This document shows positions 26,321 to 37,200 of a DNA stretch of 64,000 bases, piece by piece. The first letter of the stretch is position 1, and every line of letters begins with the position of its first letter. The notes under the pieces are model-generated. The model ran no database searches and was not told the origin of the DNA. It worked only from the letters and a program-made list of their open reading frames with translations. The stretch comes from JAIKWW01 sp052169645 (GTDB lineage: Bacteria > Bacillota > Clostridia > Peptostreptococcales > Anaerovoracaceae). The DNA is taken from positions 51,594 through 115,593 of the forward strand of contig JBQNCA010000003.1 in NCBI GenBank assembly GCA_052169645.1, written 5' to 3'. The position numbers and the translations under genes are program-made.

Positions 26321-26363
26321 TCTATAATATTTAAAGTTGTAAAAATTGTTGTAAGTGTTATTT

Positions 26364-26392
26364 AAGAGTGCCGCTTGTCGGCACTCTTTTTG
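26364..26392 (+). terminator. Terminator of the choline BMC operon
   Basis: AAGAGTGCCG (26364-26373) and CGGCACTCTT (26379-26388) form a 10-bp perfect stem with a 5-base loop followed by TTT. It marks the 3' end of the 14.7-kb operon. Confidence 0.9.
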
Positions 26393-26605
26393 TTGTTAAC
26401 ACTTAAGTAGCGGATTCGATGAGCTAAAGCGGAGAAGAATCAAAGAACCGTCGGCTGAGTCGGTGGTTGTGATTTTATAAATCTGTAATTATAAAAAACA
26501 CATTTTATAGCGATTTTTGCTGTAAAATGAAGCTCTTTATAATTGACTTTTTCATCTAAATAGGCTATACAAATAAAGGGAGATAATACCGCTGAAGAAA
26601 ATTGA

Positions 26606-28435
26606 ATGGAGAATAATTTGACTTTTTTTGATGTATTGAATCTGATAGGTGGTCTCGCTCTTTTTTTGTTTGGAATGAATACCTTGAGCGACGGACTGAC
26701 AAAGGTTTCAGGCAGCCGACTGGAACGATTGCTTGAAAGACTTACTGTAAATAAATTTACTTCAATACTGCTTGGTGCGGGGGTAACGGCTGTTATACAG
26801 TCGTCATCAGCTACTACGGTAATGGTAGTAGGCTTTGTAAATTCCGGTATTATGAAGCTGTCACAGGCGGTCGGAATTATCATGGGTGCAAATATAGGTA
26901 CTACAATAACTTCATGGATATTGAGTTTAACAGGTATACAGAGTGAAAGCTTTGCGATGCAGCTGCTTAAACCTACTTCATTTTCGCCTGTGCTTGCTAT
27001 AATCGGAGTCATGATGATATTTATGTCGAAGCGTGAAAACAGGCGTGACATAGGAATGATTCTTGTAGGCTTCGCAGTTCTCATGTTCGGAATGGAAATG
27101 ATGAGTTCGTCAGTAAAGCCGCTTGCAGATGTACCTGCATTTACAAATATGCTTATTACCTTTTCAAATCCTTTGCTGGGAATGCTGCTCGGCATGCTGG
27201 TAACGGCGGCGATTCAGAGTTCATCAGCATCTATAGGTATATTGCAGGCGCTTTGCCTGACGGGTTCAGTGACTTATTCGACGGCAATTCCGATTATAAT
27301 GGGACAGAATATAGGAACCTGTATAACTGCCATACTTTCGGCAATAGGTGCAAATAAGAATGCAAAGCGTGCGGCATGTATACACCTTTACTTCAATCTG
27401 ATAGGAACACTGGTATTTATGGCTATGTTCTATTTTGTGAATGCATTTGCCGATTTTGCGTTTATGGATAAAGCTGCCGGACCGGCAGGTATAGCGATAG
27501 TACATTCCCTGTTTAATATTTCAGCTACACTGCTGTTGTTTCCGTTTTCGAATTTATTGGTAAAGTTTGCAACCGTTACAATAAGAGAAACTACGGATGA
27601 AGAAAAAAAGGTTTCGATGTATGCCGAGGATTCATTCCTTGATGACAGATTTCTTGACCGTCCGGGCTTTGCCCTTCAGCTCAGCAGATCTGAAGCTGAA
27701 GCTATGGCGACTTTGTCCAGAGATTCCATGTATATGGCGTTGAAGCTGTTAAAAGGATATAATAAGGAAAAGGCGGAAGCTGTCATAAAAATGGAACAGC
27801 GAGTCGATAAATATGAGGATGATTTGGGAACATTTCTTCTAAAGCTCAGCGGAAAACAGCTTTCTCAGGCGGACAGTCGAATTTTGTCTATAATAATGCA
27901 CGGTATGGGTGATTTTGAACGTATTTCCGATCATGCAATAAATATAGTGGATGCTTGTGAGGAAATGCATAAAAAAGGTCTTAAATTTTCTCAGGAAGCT
28001 CAGGATGAGCTGGAGGTTATGACGGACGCCGTTTATAGAATACTTCGCAGAGCAACACGCTGCTTTATAGGTCAGAGTATAGAGCGTTCACGCAAGGTTG
28101 AACCGTTGGAGCAGGTTATAGATGCGCTTTCTGTAGAGATCAGGCAGCGTCATATAAGGAGACTTCGTGCAGGAAAATGTACAATAGAACTGGGCTTTAT
28201 ACTAAGCGATATAGTTACAGTTCTTGAAAGAGTAGCCGATCACTGTTCAAATATCGCAGTCTGTATAATAGAAGTCAATAAGGACGGATTCGATACGCAT
28301 GAATATCTTGATATAATCAAACGTGGAGATAATCAGGAATTTCAGGAAAAATTCAAGAAATATCAGGAAGATTATCAGCTTCCTTATGTAGATTATGACG
28401 AGCCGGAAGAAACAACGGAGGAGGTAACACATTAA
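26606..28435 (+). CDS. Na/Pi cotransporter family protein with PhoU-like domain
   Basis: A 609-residue membrane protein with two inverted Na_Pi_cotrans repeats, each with the signature QSSSAT / QSSSAS (about residues 63 and 206) and several hydrophobic helices. A cytoplasmic PhoU-like helical domain follows from about residue 350 (MHGMGDFERISDHAINI). It would import phosphate with Na+. The next gene begins at or just beyond its stop, so they are likely co-transcribed. Confidence 0.88.
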   Translation: MENNLTFFDVLNLIGGLALFLFGMNTLSDGLTKVSGSRLERLLERLTVNKFTSILLGAGVTAVIQSSSATTVMVVGFVNSGIMKLSQAVGIIMGANIGTTITSWILSLTGIQSESFAMQLLKPTSFSPVLAIIGVMMIFMSKRENRRDIGMILVGFAVLMFGMEMMSSSVKPLADVPAFTNMLITFSNPLLGMLLGMLVTAAIQSSSASIGILQALCLTGSVTYSTAIPIIMGQNIGTCITAILSAIGANKNAKRAACIHLYFNLIGTLVFMAMFYFVNAFADFAFMDKAAGPAGIAIVHSLFNISATLLLFPFSNLLVKFATVTIRETTDEEKKVSMYAEDSFLDDRFLDRPGFALQLSRSEAEAMATLSRDSMYMALKLLKGYNKEKAEAVIKMEQRVDKYEDDLGTFLLKLSGKQLSQADSRILSIIMHGMGDFERISDHAINIVDACEEMHKKGLKFSQEAQDELEVMTDAVYRILRRATRCFIGQSIERSRKVEPLEQVIDALSVEIRQRHIRRLRAGKCTIELGFILSDIVTVLERVADHCSNIAVCIIEVNKDGFDTHEYLDIIKRGDNQEFQEKFKKYQEDYQLPYVDYDEPEETTEEVTH

Positions 28436-28448
28436 TACATTATTAGGA

Positions 28449-29087
28449 ATGGATTCCATAGCGGATTTTATAGTCGGCAGACTTCTCATAATACCCGGTA
28501 TTCTCATAGGACTTTCATTTCATGAATTCGGGCATGCATTCGTATCGGACAGATTGGGAGATCCGACACCGAGAATGCAGGGCAGAGTATCTCTCAGTCC
28601 GGCTGCCCATATAGATCCTTTGGGTTTGCTTATGCTGTTCATAATAGGTTTCGGGTGGGGACGCCCGGTTCAAATAGATCCTCAATATTACAAGCACAGA
28701 CGCAGAGATGAACTTCTTGTTTCACTGGCAGGGGTTATTATGAATCTTCTATTGGCAATATGCTTTATGGGAGTTTTAAGGTTGTTTTATCAATTTGCGG
28801 GCGAATTTGTAGCGAGCGATGTAGGTGCAATAGTCTGGCAGATATTGATAGGAGTAATTCAGATAAATTTGGTGTTGATGTTTTTCAATCTTATTCCGCT
28901 TCCGCCGCTTGACGGCTTCGGAATTATAACACAGATATTCAAGCTTGACCGAAAAAGCTGGTATTACAGCTTTTATCGCATGGGACCTATATTGTTAATG
29001 GTAATAATTATTTTTAATATAACCTCATGGATAATAATTCCGGGAGTGACATTTATGTATAATCTCCTCTCGGCAATATTTTTTTAA
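28449..29087 (+). CDS. Site-2 protease family membrane metalloprotease
   Basis: A 212-residue M50-type intramembrane protease with the zinc motif HEFGH near residue 26 and a second ligand motif in LIPLPPLDGFG, within 4-5 hydrophobic helices. ATG 28449 has no near ribosome site. A strong GGAGGAGG lies 6-8 bases before an in-frame ATT at 28431 whose last bases overlap the upstream stop (ATTAA), so initiation at ATT adding six residues is possible. The substrate is unknown. Confidence 0.8.
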   Translation: MDSIADFIVGRLLIIPGILIGLSFHEFGHAFVSDRLGDPTPRMQGRVSLSPAAHIDPLGLLMLFIIGFGWGRPVQIDPQYYKHRRRDELLVSLAGVIMNLLLAICFMGVLRLFYQFAGEFVASDVGAIVWQILIGVIQINLVLMFFNLIPLPPLDGFGIITQIFKLDRKSWYYSFYRMGPILLMVIIIFNITSWIIIPGVTFMYNLLSAIFF

Positions 29088-29093
29088 ATCACG

Positions 29094-29125
29094 GCTTCTC
29101 CTGCAAATTCTGGAGAAGCTTTTTA
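29094..29125 (+). terminator. Rho-independent terminator
   Basis: GCTTCTCC (29094-29101) pairs with GGAGAAGC (29112-29119), followed by five T. It ends the Na/Pi transporter-protease unit. Confidence 0.85.
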
Positions 29126-29264
29126 ATATTAAGAAAATTATGTATTTGATGAAGAACATTATTTGTTCGTTTAATTGCGATATGACAGGGTATAATCGTA
29201 ACAGAGTTCGTAATAATGAAGTTTTATCCGTATGATTAAACATATTTTACAGGAGGTGTTGAGT

Positions 29265-31853
29265 ATGGATTTTGAAAAATATACAGAAAAGGCCCGTCAA
29301 GCTGTAATAGATTGTCAGAATTTTGCGATAGAAAACGGACATCAGCAGGTAGACGGGGAACATCTGCTTTTGGCATTGTTATCACAGGAACAGGGCTTGA
29401 TAGGCAAATTGCTGCATTATATGCAGATATCGACAGAGGACATTAAGGCGGATGTTCGTGCCGAGCTTGACAAGCTTCCGAGGGTTAGCGGCAATGCACA
29501 AATTTATTCCACTACCAGATTAAACAGGTTGTTTATAGATGCCGAGCGCATTGCAAAGGATTTTAAAGATGAATTTGTAAGTGTGGAGCATTTATTTATT
29601 GCATTGATGAATGAAAACGGAACACCTGCGGCTGCTATTTTCAGAAAATACAATATCACCAGGGATTCGTTCCTTCAGGCTCTTACAAAGGTAAGAGGAA
29701 ATCAGCGTGTGACAGGACCTAATCCCGAGGACAGCTATGAGGCTTTGGAGAAATACGGCAGAGATCTGGTGGAGGATGCACGCTCAGGCAAATTAGATCC
29801 TGTTATAGGCAGAGATTCGGAAATTCGTCATGCTATACAGATTCTTTCCAGAAGGACAAAGAATAATCCGGTGCTTATAGGTGAGCCGGGTGTAGGAAAG
29901 ACCGCAGTCGTTGAAGGCTTAGCACAGAGAATTTTAAATGGAGATGTGCCTGAAGGCTTGAAGGACAAGACCATATTTGAGCTTGATATGGGATCGCTGA
30001 TTGCAGGTGCAAAGTTCAGAGGTGAGTTTGAAGAACGCTTGAAAGCTGTATTGAACGAAGTTGAAAAGTCGGACGGACGAATCATATTGTTTATTGACGA
30101 AATACATACTATAGTCGGAGCGGGAAAGACCGAGGGCTCAATGGATGCCGGAAATCTGCTCAAGCCTAAGCTTGCAAGAGGTGAACTGCATTGTATAGGA
30201 GCGACAACTCTTGATGAATATCGCAAGAACATTGAAAAGGATAAAGCGCTTGAAAGGAGATTTCAGAAAGTTATCATAGAGCAGCCGACAGTTGAAGATA
30301 CGATTTCTATTTTGAGAGGCCTGAAACAGAAATTTGAAATTCATCACGGTGTAAGGATTACGGATAACGCCCTGATAGCTTGTGCAACTCTGTCCGACAG
30401 ATATATAAGCGACAGATTTTTGCCGGACAAGGCTATAGATTTGATGGATGAAGCAGCTTCTATGATTCGTACGGAGATAGACTCCATGCCTTCCGAGCTG
30501 GATGAGATATCACGTAAGATAATGCAGTTGGAAATAGAAAGACAGGCTTTGAATAAAGAAGATGACGCAGCATCTCATGAAAGACTTTTAACCTTGGAAA
30601 AGGAGCTTTCTGAATTGAAATCAAAAAGTGATGTAATGAGGGCTCAGTGGGAAGATGAAAAACGTGAAATCGAAGCATCAAAGGATATAAAGCAGCAGAT
30701 TGAAGATGTGAAGCATCAGATGGAAGAGGCTGAAAGAAATTATAACCTTGATCTTCTGGCTAAGCTCAAATACGGCAAATTGCCCGAGCTTGAGGCGAAA
30801 CTTGGAAGCTTGAAAGAAAAAGACGATATGGATGATGAGGGCAGACTTCTCAAGGAACAGGTAGACGAGCCGGAAATTGCCGAAATCGTATCCAAGTGGA
30901 CGGGAATTCCTGTATCAAAGCTGGTGGAGGCTGAACGTGAGAAGCTGTTGCGCCTGCCGGAGGAACTGCATCGCAGAGTAATAGGACAGGACGAGGCTGT
31001 GGAAGCAGTGTCGGAGGCTGTTATGAGAGCTCGTGCGGGGCTTAAGGATATGAACAGACCTATAGGCTCATTTATATTCATGGGGCCTACAGGCGTCGGG
31101 AAAACGGAGCTTGCAAAATCTCTCTCCGAAGCACTGTTCGACAGCGAGAAAAATATGGTGCGCATAGATATGTCCGAGTATATGGAAAAATATTCCGTAT
31201 CCAGACTTATAGGTGCACCTCCGGGATATGTGGGCTATGATGAGGGCGGTCAGCTGACCGAAGCTGTTCGAAGACACCCGTACAGCGTTCTGCTATTTGA
31301 TGAAATCGAAAAGGCTCATCCTGATGTATTCAATGTTTTATTGCAGCTTTTGGATGACGGCAGACTTACCGATAATCAGGGACGTACCGTAGATTTCAAG
31401 AATACCATAGTAATAATGACATCCAATCTGGGCAGTGCGTATCTGACTGAAAATATTCATCAGGACGGCAGTATAGATGAAGCTGTAAAGCTTAGAGTTG
31501 AAGATGAGCTGAAGCGAAATTTCCGTCCTGAATTTATAAATCGTATAGATGATGTTGTGGTATTTTCACCGCTTACAGAAGCTCAGATAGGAAGTATCAT
31601 AGAGCTTAGCCTGAATTCACTCGGAAAGCGCTTGAGTGAGCGTCGCATGGAGCTTGAGATAACGGAAGCTGCAAAGCGCTTTATCGCAGGAGAGGCTTAC
31701 GATCCGCAGTACGGTGCACGACCTGTTAAAAGATATTTGCAGAAGCATGTGGAAACGGCTATTGCAGAGCAGATAATCAGAGGTGAGATAAAGGACGGCG
31801 ATACGGTGCTCATAGATGCCGACGATGAGGGACTTAAGGTGACGTCAAAGTGA
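29265..31853 (+). CDS. clpB: ATP-dependent chaperone ClpB
   Basis: An 862-residue disaggregase. The start is ATG 29265, with AGGAGGTG upstream. Order: Clp_N double repeat (1-150), AAA1 with Walker A GEPGVGKT and Walker B FIDEIHT, a coiled-coil middle domain (about 400-530) that distinguishes ClpB from ClpC, AAA2 with GPTGVGKT, and the D2-small domain ending near YGARPVKR. It works with DnaK to rescue aggregated proteins. No CIRCE or CtsR-like box was seen upstream. Confidence 0.95.
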   Translation: MDFEKYTEKARQAVIDCQNFAIENGHQQVDGEHLLLALLSQEQGLIGKLLHYMQISTEDIKADVRAELDKLPRVSGNAQIYSTTRLNRLFIDAERIAKDFKDEFVSVEHLFIALMNENGTPAAAIFRKYNITRDSFLQALTKVRGNQRVTGPNPEDSYEALEKYGRDLVEDARSGKLDPVIGRDSEIRHAIQILSRRTKNNPVLIGEPGVGKTAVVEGLAQRILNGDVPEGLKDKTIFELDMGSLIAGAKFRGEFEERLKAVLNEVEKSDGRIILFIDEIHTIVGAGKTEGSMDAGNLLKPKLARGELHCIGATTLDEYRKNIEKDKALERRFQKVIIEQPTVEDTISILRGLKQKFEIHHGVRITDNALIACATLSDRYISDRFLPDKAIDLMDEAASMIRTEIDSMPSELDEISRKIMQLEIERQALNKEDDAASHERLLTLEKELSELKSKSDVMRAQWEDEKREIEASKDIKQQIEDVKHQMEEAERNYNLDLLAKLKYGKLPELEAKLGSLKEKDDMDDEGRLLKEQVDEPEIAEIVSKWTGIPVSKLVEAEREKLLRLPEELHRRVIGQDEAVEAVSEAVMRARAGLKDMNRPIGSFIFMGPTGVGKTELAKSLSEALFDSEKNMVRIDMSEYMEKYSVSRLIGAPPGYVGYDEGGQLTEAVRRHPYSVLLFDEIEKAHPDVFNVLLQLLDDGRLTDNQGRTVDFKNTIVIMTSNLGSAYLTENIHQDGSIDEAVKLRVEDELKRNFRPEFINRIDDVVVFSPLTEAQIGSIIELSLNSLGKRLSERRMELEITEAAKRFIAGEAYDPQYGARPVKRYLQKHVETAIAEQIIRGEIKDGDTVLIDADDEGLKVTSK

Positions 31854-31961
31854 TTTGATATCTGCGACAGTGATGAGCGAAAATTAGAATATCAAATATA
31901 ACGATGATTCGAAAATTTGTAATAAATTTAAACAGGAAAGCTGCGGACGGCGGCAACTTGA

Positions 31962-32015
31962 AAAGCCCGACTTCAAAATTCAGAAATTTCTGAGCTTGAG
32001 GTCGGGCTTGTTTAT
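31962..32015 (+). terminator. Rho-independent terminator downstream of clpB
   Basis: AAGCCCGAC and GTCGGGCTT form a 9-bp outer stem enclosing a second small palindrome (CAGAAATTTCTG, 31981-31992), followed by TGTTTAT. Confidence 0.75.
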
Positions 32016-32052
32016 ATAATATTTGCAGCACTCGGATGTCGTGATAAATAAA

Positions 32053-32082
32053 AAGGAATGTTACCGTCCGGTAACATTCCTT
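32053..32082 (-). terminator. Terminator of lipoprotein gene
   Basis: A 14-bp perfect stem AAGGAATGTTACCG / CGGTAACATTCCTT with a 2-base centre. On the minus strand it runs into a T-rich tract, and it lies 16 bases past the stop of the lipoprotein gene. Confidence 0.85.
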
Positions 32083-32097
32083 GCTGTCGGTTATAAA

Positions 32098-32598
32098 TTA
32101 TTCTACAGGCTTGATATTTTCTGCCGGTACATGAAATTCCATAAAGTATTGACCTTTTAAGAATACGCCGGTGACTTCGACTTTGCTCTTATCTTCAGGT
32201 TCGTCATAATCGCCTTCGACAAACATTACCAGACCTGTATAGTTTCCGTTGCCGGCATCCTGATCAATTGACGGATTGGATCCGCCCCTTGAGTACAAAC
32301 CGGTAATCTTGGCGACTGTTCCCTCCTCAATATTGAAAGATTGAGACTTTGAAGCAAGTTCGGTTGTTGCGTCCACATCACCGAAATCAACAACTATGGA
32401 CGGTGAAGAAAAATCAAAGTTTGTCATATCCAAAGTTTGTGAATTATCACCGTTCTGCGCAGAATCTGTCGAGTTGGAACTACCGGTTTCCGAAGAGTTC
32501 ATTGAATTCTTGGTTGCATTGTCAGTTTTGTCGCCACAGGCTGTAAAGCTGAGAATGAGACAAATACTTAAGGCTATCATTAGAATACTTTTTTTCAT
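32098..32598 (-). CDS. Small secreted lipoprotein, OB-fold-like
   Basis: A 166-residue protein with a lipoprotein signal (MKKSILMIALSICLILSFTAC; lipobox LSFTAC, Cys at residue 21), followed by a 35-residue Ser/Asn/Thr linker and a small beta-rich domain (KSQSFNIEEGTVAKITGLYS, ..VEVTGVFLKGQYF) reminiscent of OB-fold/nucleic-acid-type barrels. It would sit on the outer face of the membrane. GGAGGGAG precedes the ATG. Function unknown; it is divergent from the RND efflux operon. Confidence 0.7.
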   Translation of the reverse strand: MKKSILMIALSICLILSFTACGDKTDNATKNSMNSSETGSSNSTDSAQNGDNSQTLDMTNFDFSSPSIVVDFGDVDATTELASKSQSFNIEEGTVAKITGLYSRGGSNPSIDQDAGNGNYTGLVMFVEGDYDEPEDKSKVEVTGVFLKGQYFMEFHVPAENIKPVE

Positions 32599-32681
32599 AA
32601 TTTTATTTCTCCCTCCAATTAAATGTATACAGATATACCATTTTAAAGCATTTTTATCATCAAAAGTTGCTTTATAAACTA

Positions 32682-32710
32682 ATAGTACACTAATTTGTAT
32701 ATAATGTCAA
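32682..32710 (-). promoter_or_regulatory. Promoter of lipoprotein gene
   Basis: On the minus strand TTGACA (complement of 32705-32710) and TACTAT (complement of 32682-32687) are spaced 17 bases apart, about 85 bases before the start codon. Confidence 0.7.
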
Positions 32711-32828
32711 TAAAAGTGAAAATAATTCGAACACTTCAAACAATAACGGAAGCAATGATGCCTATTGATGCTCAAAAGTTTATAATGTGAAGATTGTGTG
32801 AAACAAGCTTAATCAATCTTAAAATCTG

Positions 32829-32888
32829 TTGACATCATAATTTTACAGGATTAATATGATAGAATCTCAATCTGACCGGCTGGTCGGA
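32829..32888 (+). promoter_or_regulatory. Consensus promoter with TetR-type operator for RND efflux operon
   Basis: TTGACA (32829-32834), a 17-base spacer and TATAAT-like TAATAT (32852-32857) make a near-perfect promoter. Just after the expected start site lies CTGACCGGCTGGTCGG (32871-32886), with a GACC/GGTC dyad resembling TetR-family operators. Binding of the TetR protein encoded at the end of the operon would block transcription. This is inferred from position and symmetry. Confidence 0.7.
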
Positions 32889-32916
32889 AATTTTATTTTA
32901 TTGAAGAGGGATGCTT

Positions 32917-34281
32917 ATGAACGAAGATAATAACAGGACATTGACCGGGACGGAGGAAGGAGTGCAGGAAGCACTTGCTGCCAGAAATGCTGCTGCGGAA
33001 GCATCGGTATCCGAAGCAAATGCAATGCAGGTTGAACTTGAAGCGGAGGTTGCGGCTGCAAAAGCCGATATTCCGACTCCGAAAAAAGGGGTAAAGATTT
33101 TTATAGCAATAATCATAATTTTAATTTTATTGATAATAGCTCGTATAGTGCAGATTCAAATGACAAGCAATGACGGAGCTGTCGAAGAAGCTCCGCTCAC
33201 AAACGTTGCCGTGCAGAACGTCGAACGAGGCACTATTCAGATGACTGCTCCCGTATCAAGCAGGATAGAAGCTGAAAATACATACAACGTAATGCCGCTT
33301 GTATCAGGAGAAGTTAAGTCGGTAAATGTAACAGCCGGAAGCTTTGTCGTTGCCGGACAGGTACTGTTCTCAATAGACGGGACACAGGCGCAGCTCACAT
33401 ACAATTCATCGAAGCTGCAATATGAAAATGCACAAGGTACATATAACACGGCACAGGCAAGTTTAAATCAGGCTGAATCAGGGTTGATGCAGGCACAGAA
33501 TGCACTTGCCCGTATGCAGAAGCTTTATGATGCAGGTACGGTATCAAAAAGTGAGCTTGAGCAGGCGGAAAACGCCGTGACAAATGCAAACTCCGCTTTG
33601 GAACAGGCAAAAGCCGGTCTTCTACAGGCGCAAAACGGAATCAATACGGCACAGAACGGAATTGATCAGGCAGCTGACGGATTGAAAAATTATACCGTTA
33701 CGGCACCCGCATCAGGATATGTTTCCGCCGTCAATGTTAAGGTCGGTGATATAGCTTCACAGAGTCAGCCTTCTGTAGTTATTTCCGATACATCGGTGCT
33801 TGAATTGAAAGCCAATGTTTCCGAATATTTGATTTCGGGCGTAAAGAAGGGCGAAAGTGTGGATGTTTACGTATCATCCGTTTCAGACAAGCCTTTTACC
33901 GGACTGATTACAAATTTGAGCGAGGTTCCTTCCGCAGGAGCATTGACCTATCCTGTTACAGTTCGAATCAACGATCCGACAGGGAAATTAAAAGCGGGAA
34001 TGTTTGCGGAAATACATCTGTCTTCGGAGAATCGTGAAAACGTAATAATTGTACCTTCAGGAGCGGTAATAACCAAGGACGGTCAGACCTGCGTCTATCT
34101 CCTGGACGGAAAAAAAGTAAAGCAGACACCTGTAAAGGTGGGCATTGATAACGGCACCATAGCTGAAATTACCGAAGGACTCAATGGCGGTGAGAGCATC
34201 GTAATAAAGGGTCAGAATTACGTGGATAACGGTGATAAAGTCAATGTGGTAAAACAGAATGTCGATAAAAAGGAGAAATAG
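32917..34281 (+). CDS. RND efflux periplasmic-adaptor-type (membrane fusion) subunit
   Basis: About 454 residues from ATG 32917, with GAAGAGGG 6 bases upstream. One N-terminal transmembrane helix (about 66-85) follows an acidic, Ala/Glu-rich cytoplasmic head. Then come the first lipoyl half (PLVSGEVKSVNVTAGSFV), a coiled-coil hairpin rich in AQ/QA repeats (about 160-250), the second lipoyl half, and the beta-barrel and membrane-proximal domains. It pairs with the RND pump gene 6 bases downstream. The long acidic cytoplasmic head is unusual for the family. Confidence 0.88.
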   Translation: MNEDNNRTLTGTEEGVQEALAARNAAAEASVSEANAMQVELEAEVAAAKADIPTPKKGVKIFIAIIIILILLIIARIVQIQMTSNDGAVEEAPLTNVAVQNVERGTIQMTAPVSSRIEAENTYNVMPLVSGEVKSVNVTAGSFVVAGQVLFSIDGTQAQLTYNSSKLQYENAQGTYNTAQASLNQAESGLMQAQNALARMQKLYDAGTVSKSELEQAENAVTNANSALEQAKAGLLQAQNGINTAQNGIDQAADGLKNYTVTAPASGYVSAVNVKVGDIASQSQPSVVISDTSVLELKANVSEYLISGVKKGESVDVYVSSVSDKPFTGLITNLSEVPSAGALTYPVTVRINDPTGKLKAGMFAEIHLSSENRENVIIVPSGAVITKDGQTCVYLLDGKKVKQTPVKVGIDNGTIAEITEGLNGGESIVIKGQNYVDNGDKVNVVKQNVDKKEK

Positions 34282-34287
34282 CAGCTC

Positions 34288-37200
34288 ATGATTTCAAAAA
34301 TTGCAGTTAAACGACCTGTGACGATGATCATGGTGCTCATAGCTATACTTGCTTTAGGTACTGTATCCATGTTCAGCATGCCGCAGGCTTTGATGCCTAA
34401 TATGAATTATCCGGTGGCTCTTGTCACGGTTTCATATTCGGGAGCCTCTCCTCAGGAAATTGATGATGTCATTACCGATCCTCTGGAGTCAGCTTTGGCA
34501 TCGGTAGAGAATGTAAAGCAATTATCGTCGTATTCCATGGAGGGTTCGTCTTCGGTTATCATGCAGTTCAATGTAGGTACGGATATGAACTTTGCGACTC
34601 TTGACATAAGAGAAAAGGTATCCATGGCTCAGCAGGCTTTCCCTAAGGAAGCAAGTGCTCCCGTTGTAATGAAAGCCAATATGAATATGATGCCGGTAAT
34701 GCAGATTTATGTAACATCCGAAAGCATGAATGAAGGCACTCTTTCTTCGTATCTTGAAGATAATGTAATATCGAATTTCAAACGATTGCCCGGTGTTGCA
34801 GCTGTAGATATTTCAGGCAATACAAATACTGAGATAAATTTGTATTTTGACCAGTCCAAGCTTCAGGGATACGGCTTGTCGATGGCAACCGTAAATCAGC
34901 AGCTGTCTGCAGAAAATGTCAATATGCCGAGCGGCAACGTAAAAAACGGCTCTACGGAGATGGTAGTCAGGACAGACGGAAGGCTGAGATCAATTGCAGA
35001 TATCAGGCAGATGTCTATAACCCTGTCTGACGGCAGCAATATCATGCTTCAGGATATTGCGGATATTTCAGAAAAAAAGCCTGAGCCTGCTACTATAACA
35101 AGGATAAACGGGAAACGTGCAATTGACATAAGTATAACGAAGGCTTCAGATGCGAATATCGTAAATCTTTCAGATTCAATACTTAAAGAAATGCATAAGC
35201 TTGAGGCGGAGCATGGTGATGAAATAAACTTTGAAGTAGGTTTCGACGGAGCGGAATTTGTAAGAACCTCCATAAAATCCGTAAGCAGGTCTGCGATTCA
35301 GGGAGCCATACTGGCTATTCTTATAATATTTATATTCCTCAGAAATTTCAGATCGACGCTCGTAACAGCTCTCTCAATACCTGCATCCATGCTTGCAACT
35401 TTCGGAGTGATGAAACTGATGGGGATGTCATTGAATATGCTCACCCTTGGAGCGCTGACCATTTCTATAGGAATGGTAGTGGATAACTCGGTAGTCGTAT
35501 TGGAAAATATATTCCGGCGAAACAAACAGGGATTAAACGCCACGGATGCCTCAATAAAAGGCAGCGGCGAGGTTATTTTGGCGGTAATGGCTTCCACGCT
35601 GACAAGCGTAGTTGTATATCTCCCTATTGCCCTTGCACCGGGAATTGCAGGTCTGATGTTTAAGGATTTTGCATTTACTATAATTACGGTGCTTGCAATG
35701 TCACTTATAGTTTCCGTTACGATAGTTCCTATGCTTTCATCCAAGCTGTTGGACAATTCGGTATCTGAGGATTATGTACGCATAGGAAAATTTTTCTACA
35801 GATACAGATTTATAACCGCATTTACAAGACTCATAGAAGCTATGCAGTCGGGATATGTACATGTTGCAAAATGGATGTTGGTGAGAAGGAAGCGTGTAAT
35901 AGCATTTATGCTGGCATTATTTATATCATCCATAGCGTTGATAGGCATGGTAGGAGTGGAGCTGATGCCGTCTACAGATGAAGGCAATTTTACAGTAACC
36001 GTCGATATGCCTGCAGGTACAAAAACAGCTGAAAAAGACGCTTATATGAGTCAGATAGAAAAATACTGCATGGACATACCGGAATCAAAGACCGTAACGC
36101 TTTCCACAGACAGTTCAAGCACATTATCAACTTCTACAAACGGAACCATAACGGTGCAGCTTGTGGATTCGGATAAGCGTGAGCGCAGCACCAAGGCTGT
36201 AATGAATGATGTAAAAAAGCAATTCAAAGATCTTGCAGGTGCCGATATCAACTATTCTTTAGGTTCAGATTCGGATGGCGCCGCATCAGCCATAGGCGGA
36301 GCGGATATGAGTTTACAGCTTGAAGGAAATGATATGAGCGCAGTTCGTGAAGCTATTGTGAATGTGGAAGCATACATAAGAGAAAACAGCAAAAATGTGG
36401 AAAGTGTAAACACGGGAGTAAATAACGGAACTCCGGAAATAATTATCAGTCTCGATCGGAGTGCAGCCGCAAAGTACGGAGTTACCGCTTCTTTGTTGTC
36501 AAGTACTTTATCGGACGCACTTTCAGGCGTGTCATCCACCAAGGTAAATATAAATGATGAAGATATCACACTCAAGCTTCAGCTTAACGATATGTATAAA
36601 TCGTCAGTGGAAAATATGAAGTCCATAATAATTACCGCTCCTACGGGGACTCAGGTTCCGGTAGGTCAGATTGCAAAGATAAGCTATGATAATGCTCCTG
36701 TGACCATTTATAAGGAAAATCAGAAGATTCAGAGCTCGATTGATATCAAATTTAAAGAGGATGTTGATATAAAGAAAGGTACCGCTGAAGTGGATACTCT
36801 TATGAAAAAATATATCATGCCTTCAGGTGTAAGCCTCAATACGGGAGGTACAACGCAGCAGATAGATGAATCCTTTAATAATCTGTTTATAGCGCTGATA
36901 CTGTCGATTTTGCTCGTATATGTAGTGCTTGCATCCCAGTTCGAATCATTCATACTTCCTGTGATGATAATGATGTCGATACCGTTTGCAATGTCCGGAT
37001 CTTTTCTGGCACTTTTCCTCACCGGCAATAAGCTTTCCATGGTATCAATTATAGCCCTTATCATGCTCATAGGTATGGTTGTAAACAATGCGATATTGTT
37101 GGTTGAATTTATCAATCAAAATAAAGAAATTATGGATAGAAACGAAGCTATAGCTCAGGCGGGAAGCGTCCGACTCAGACCTATTCTGATGACCACGCTT

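Noticed and set aside
26440..27195. 251-residue minus-strand open frame
   Set aside because: It is a shadow of the Na/Pi transporter gene; the plus-strand product has clear family motifs.
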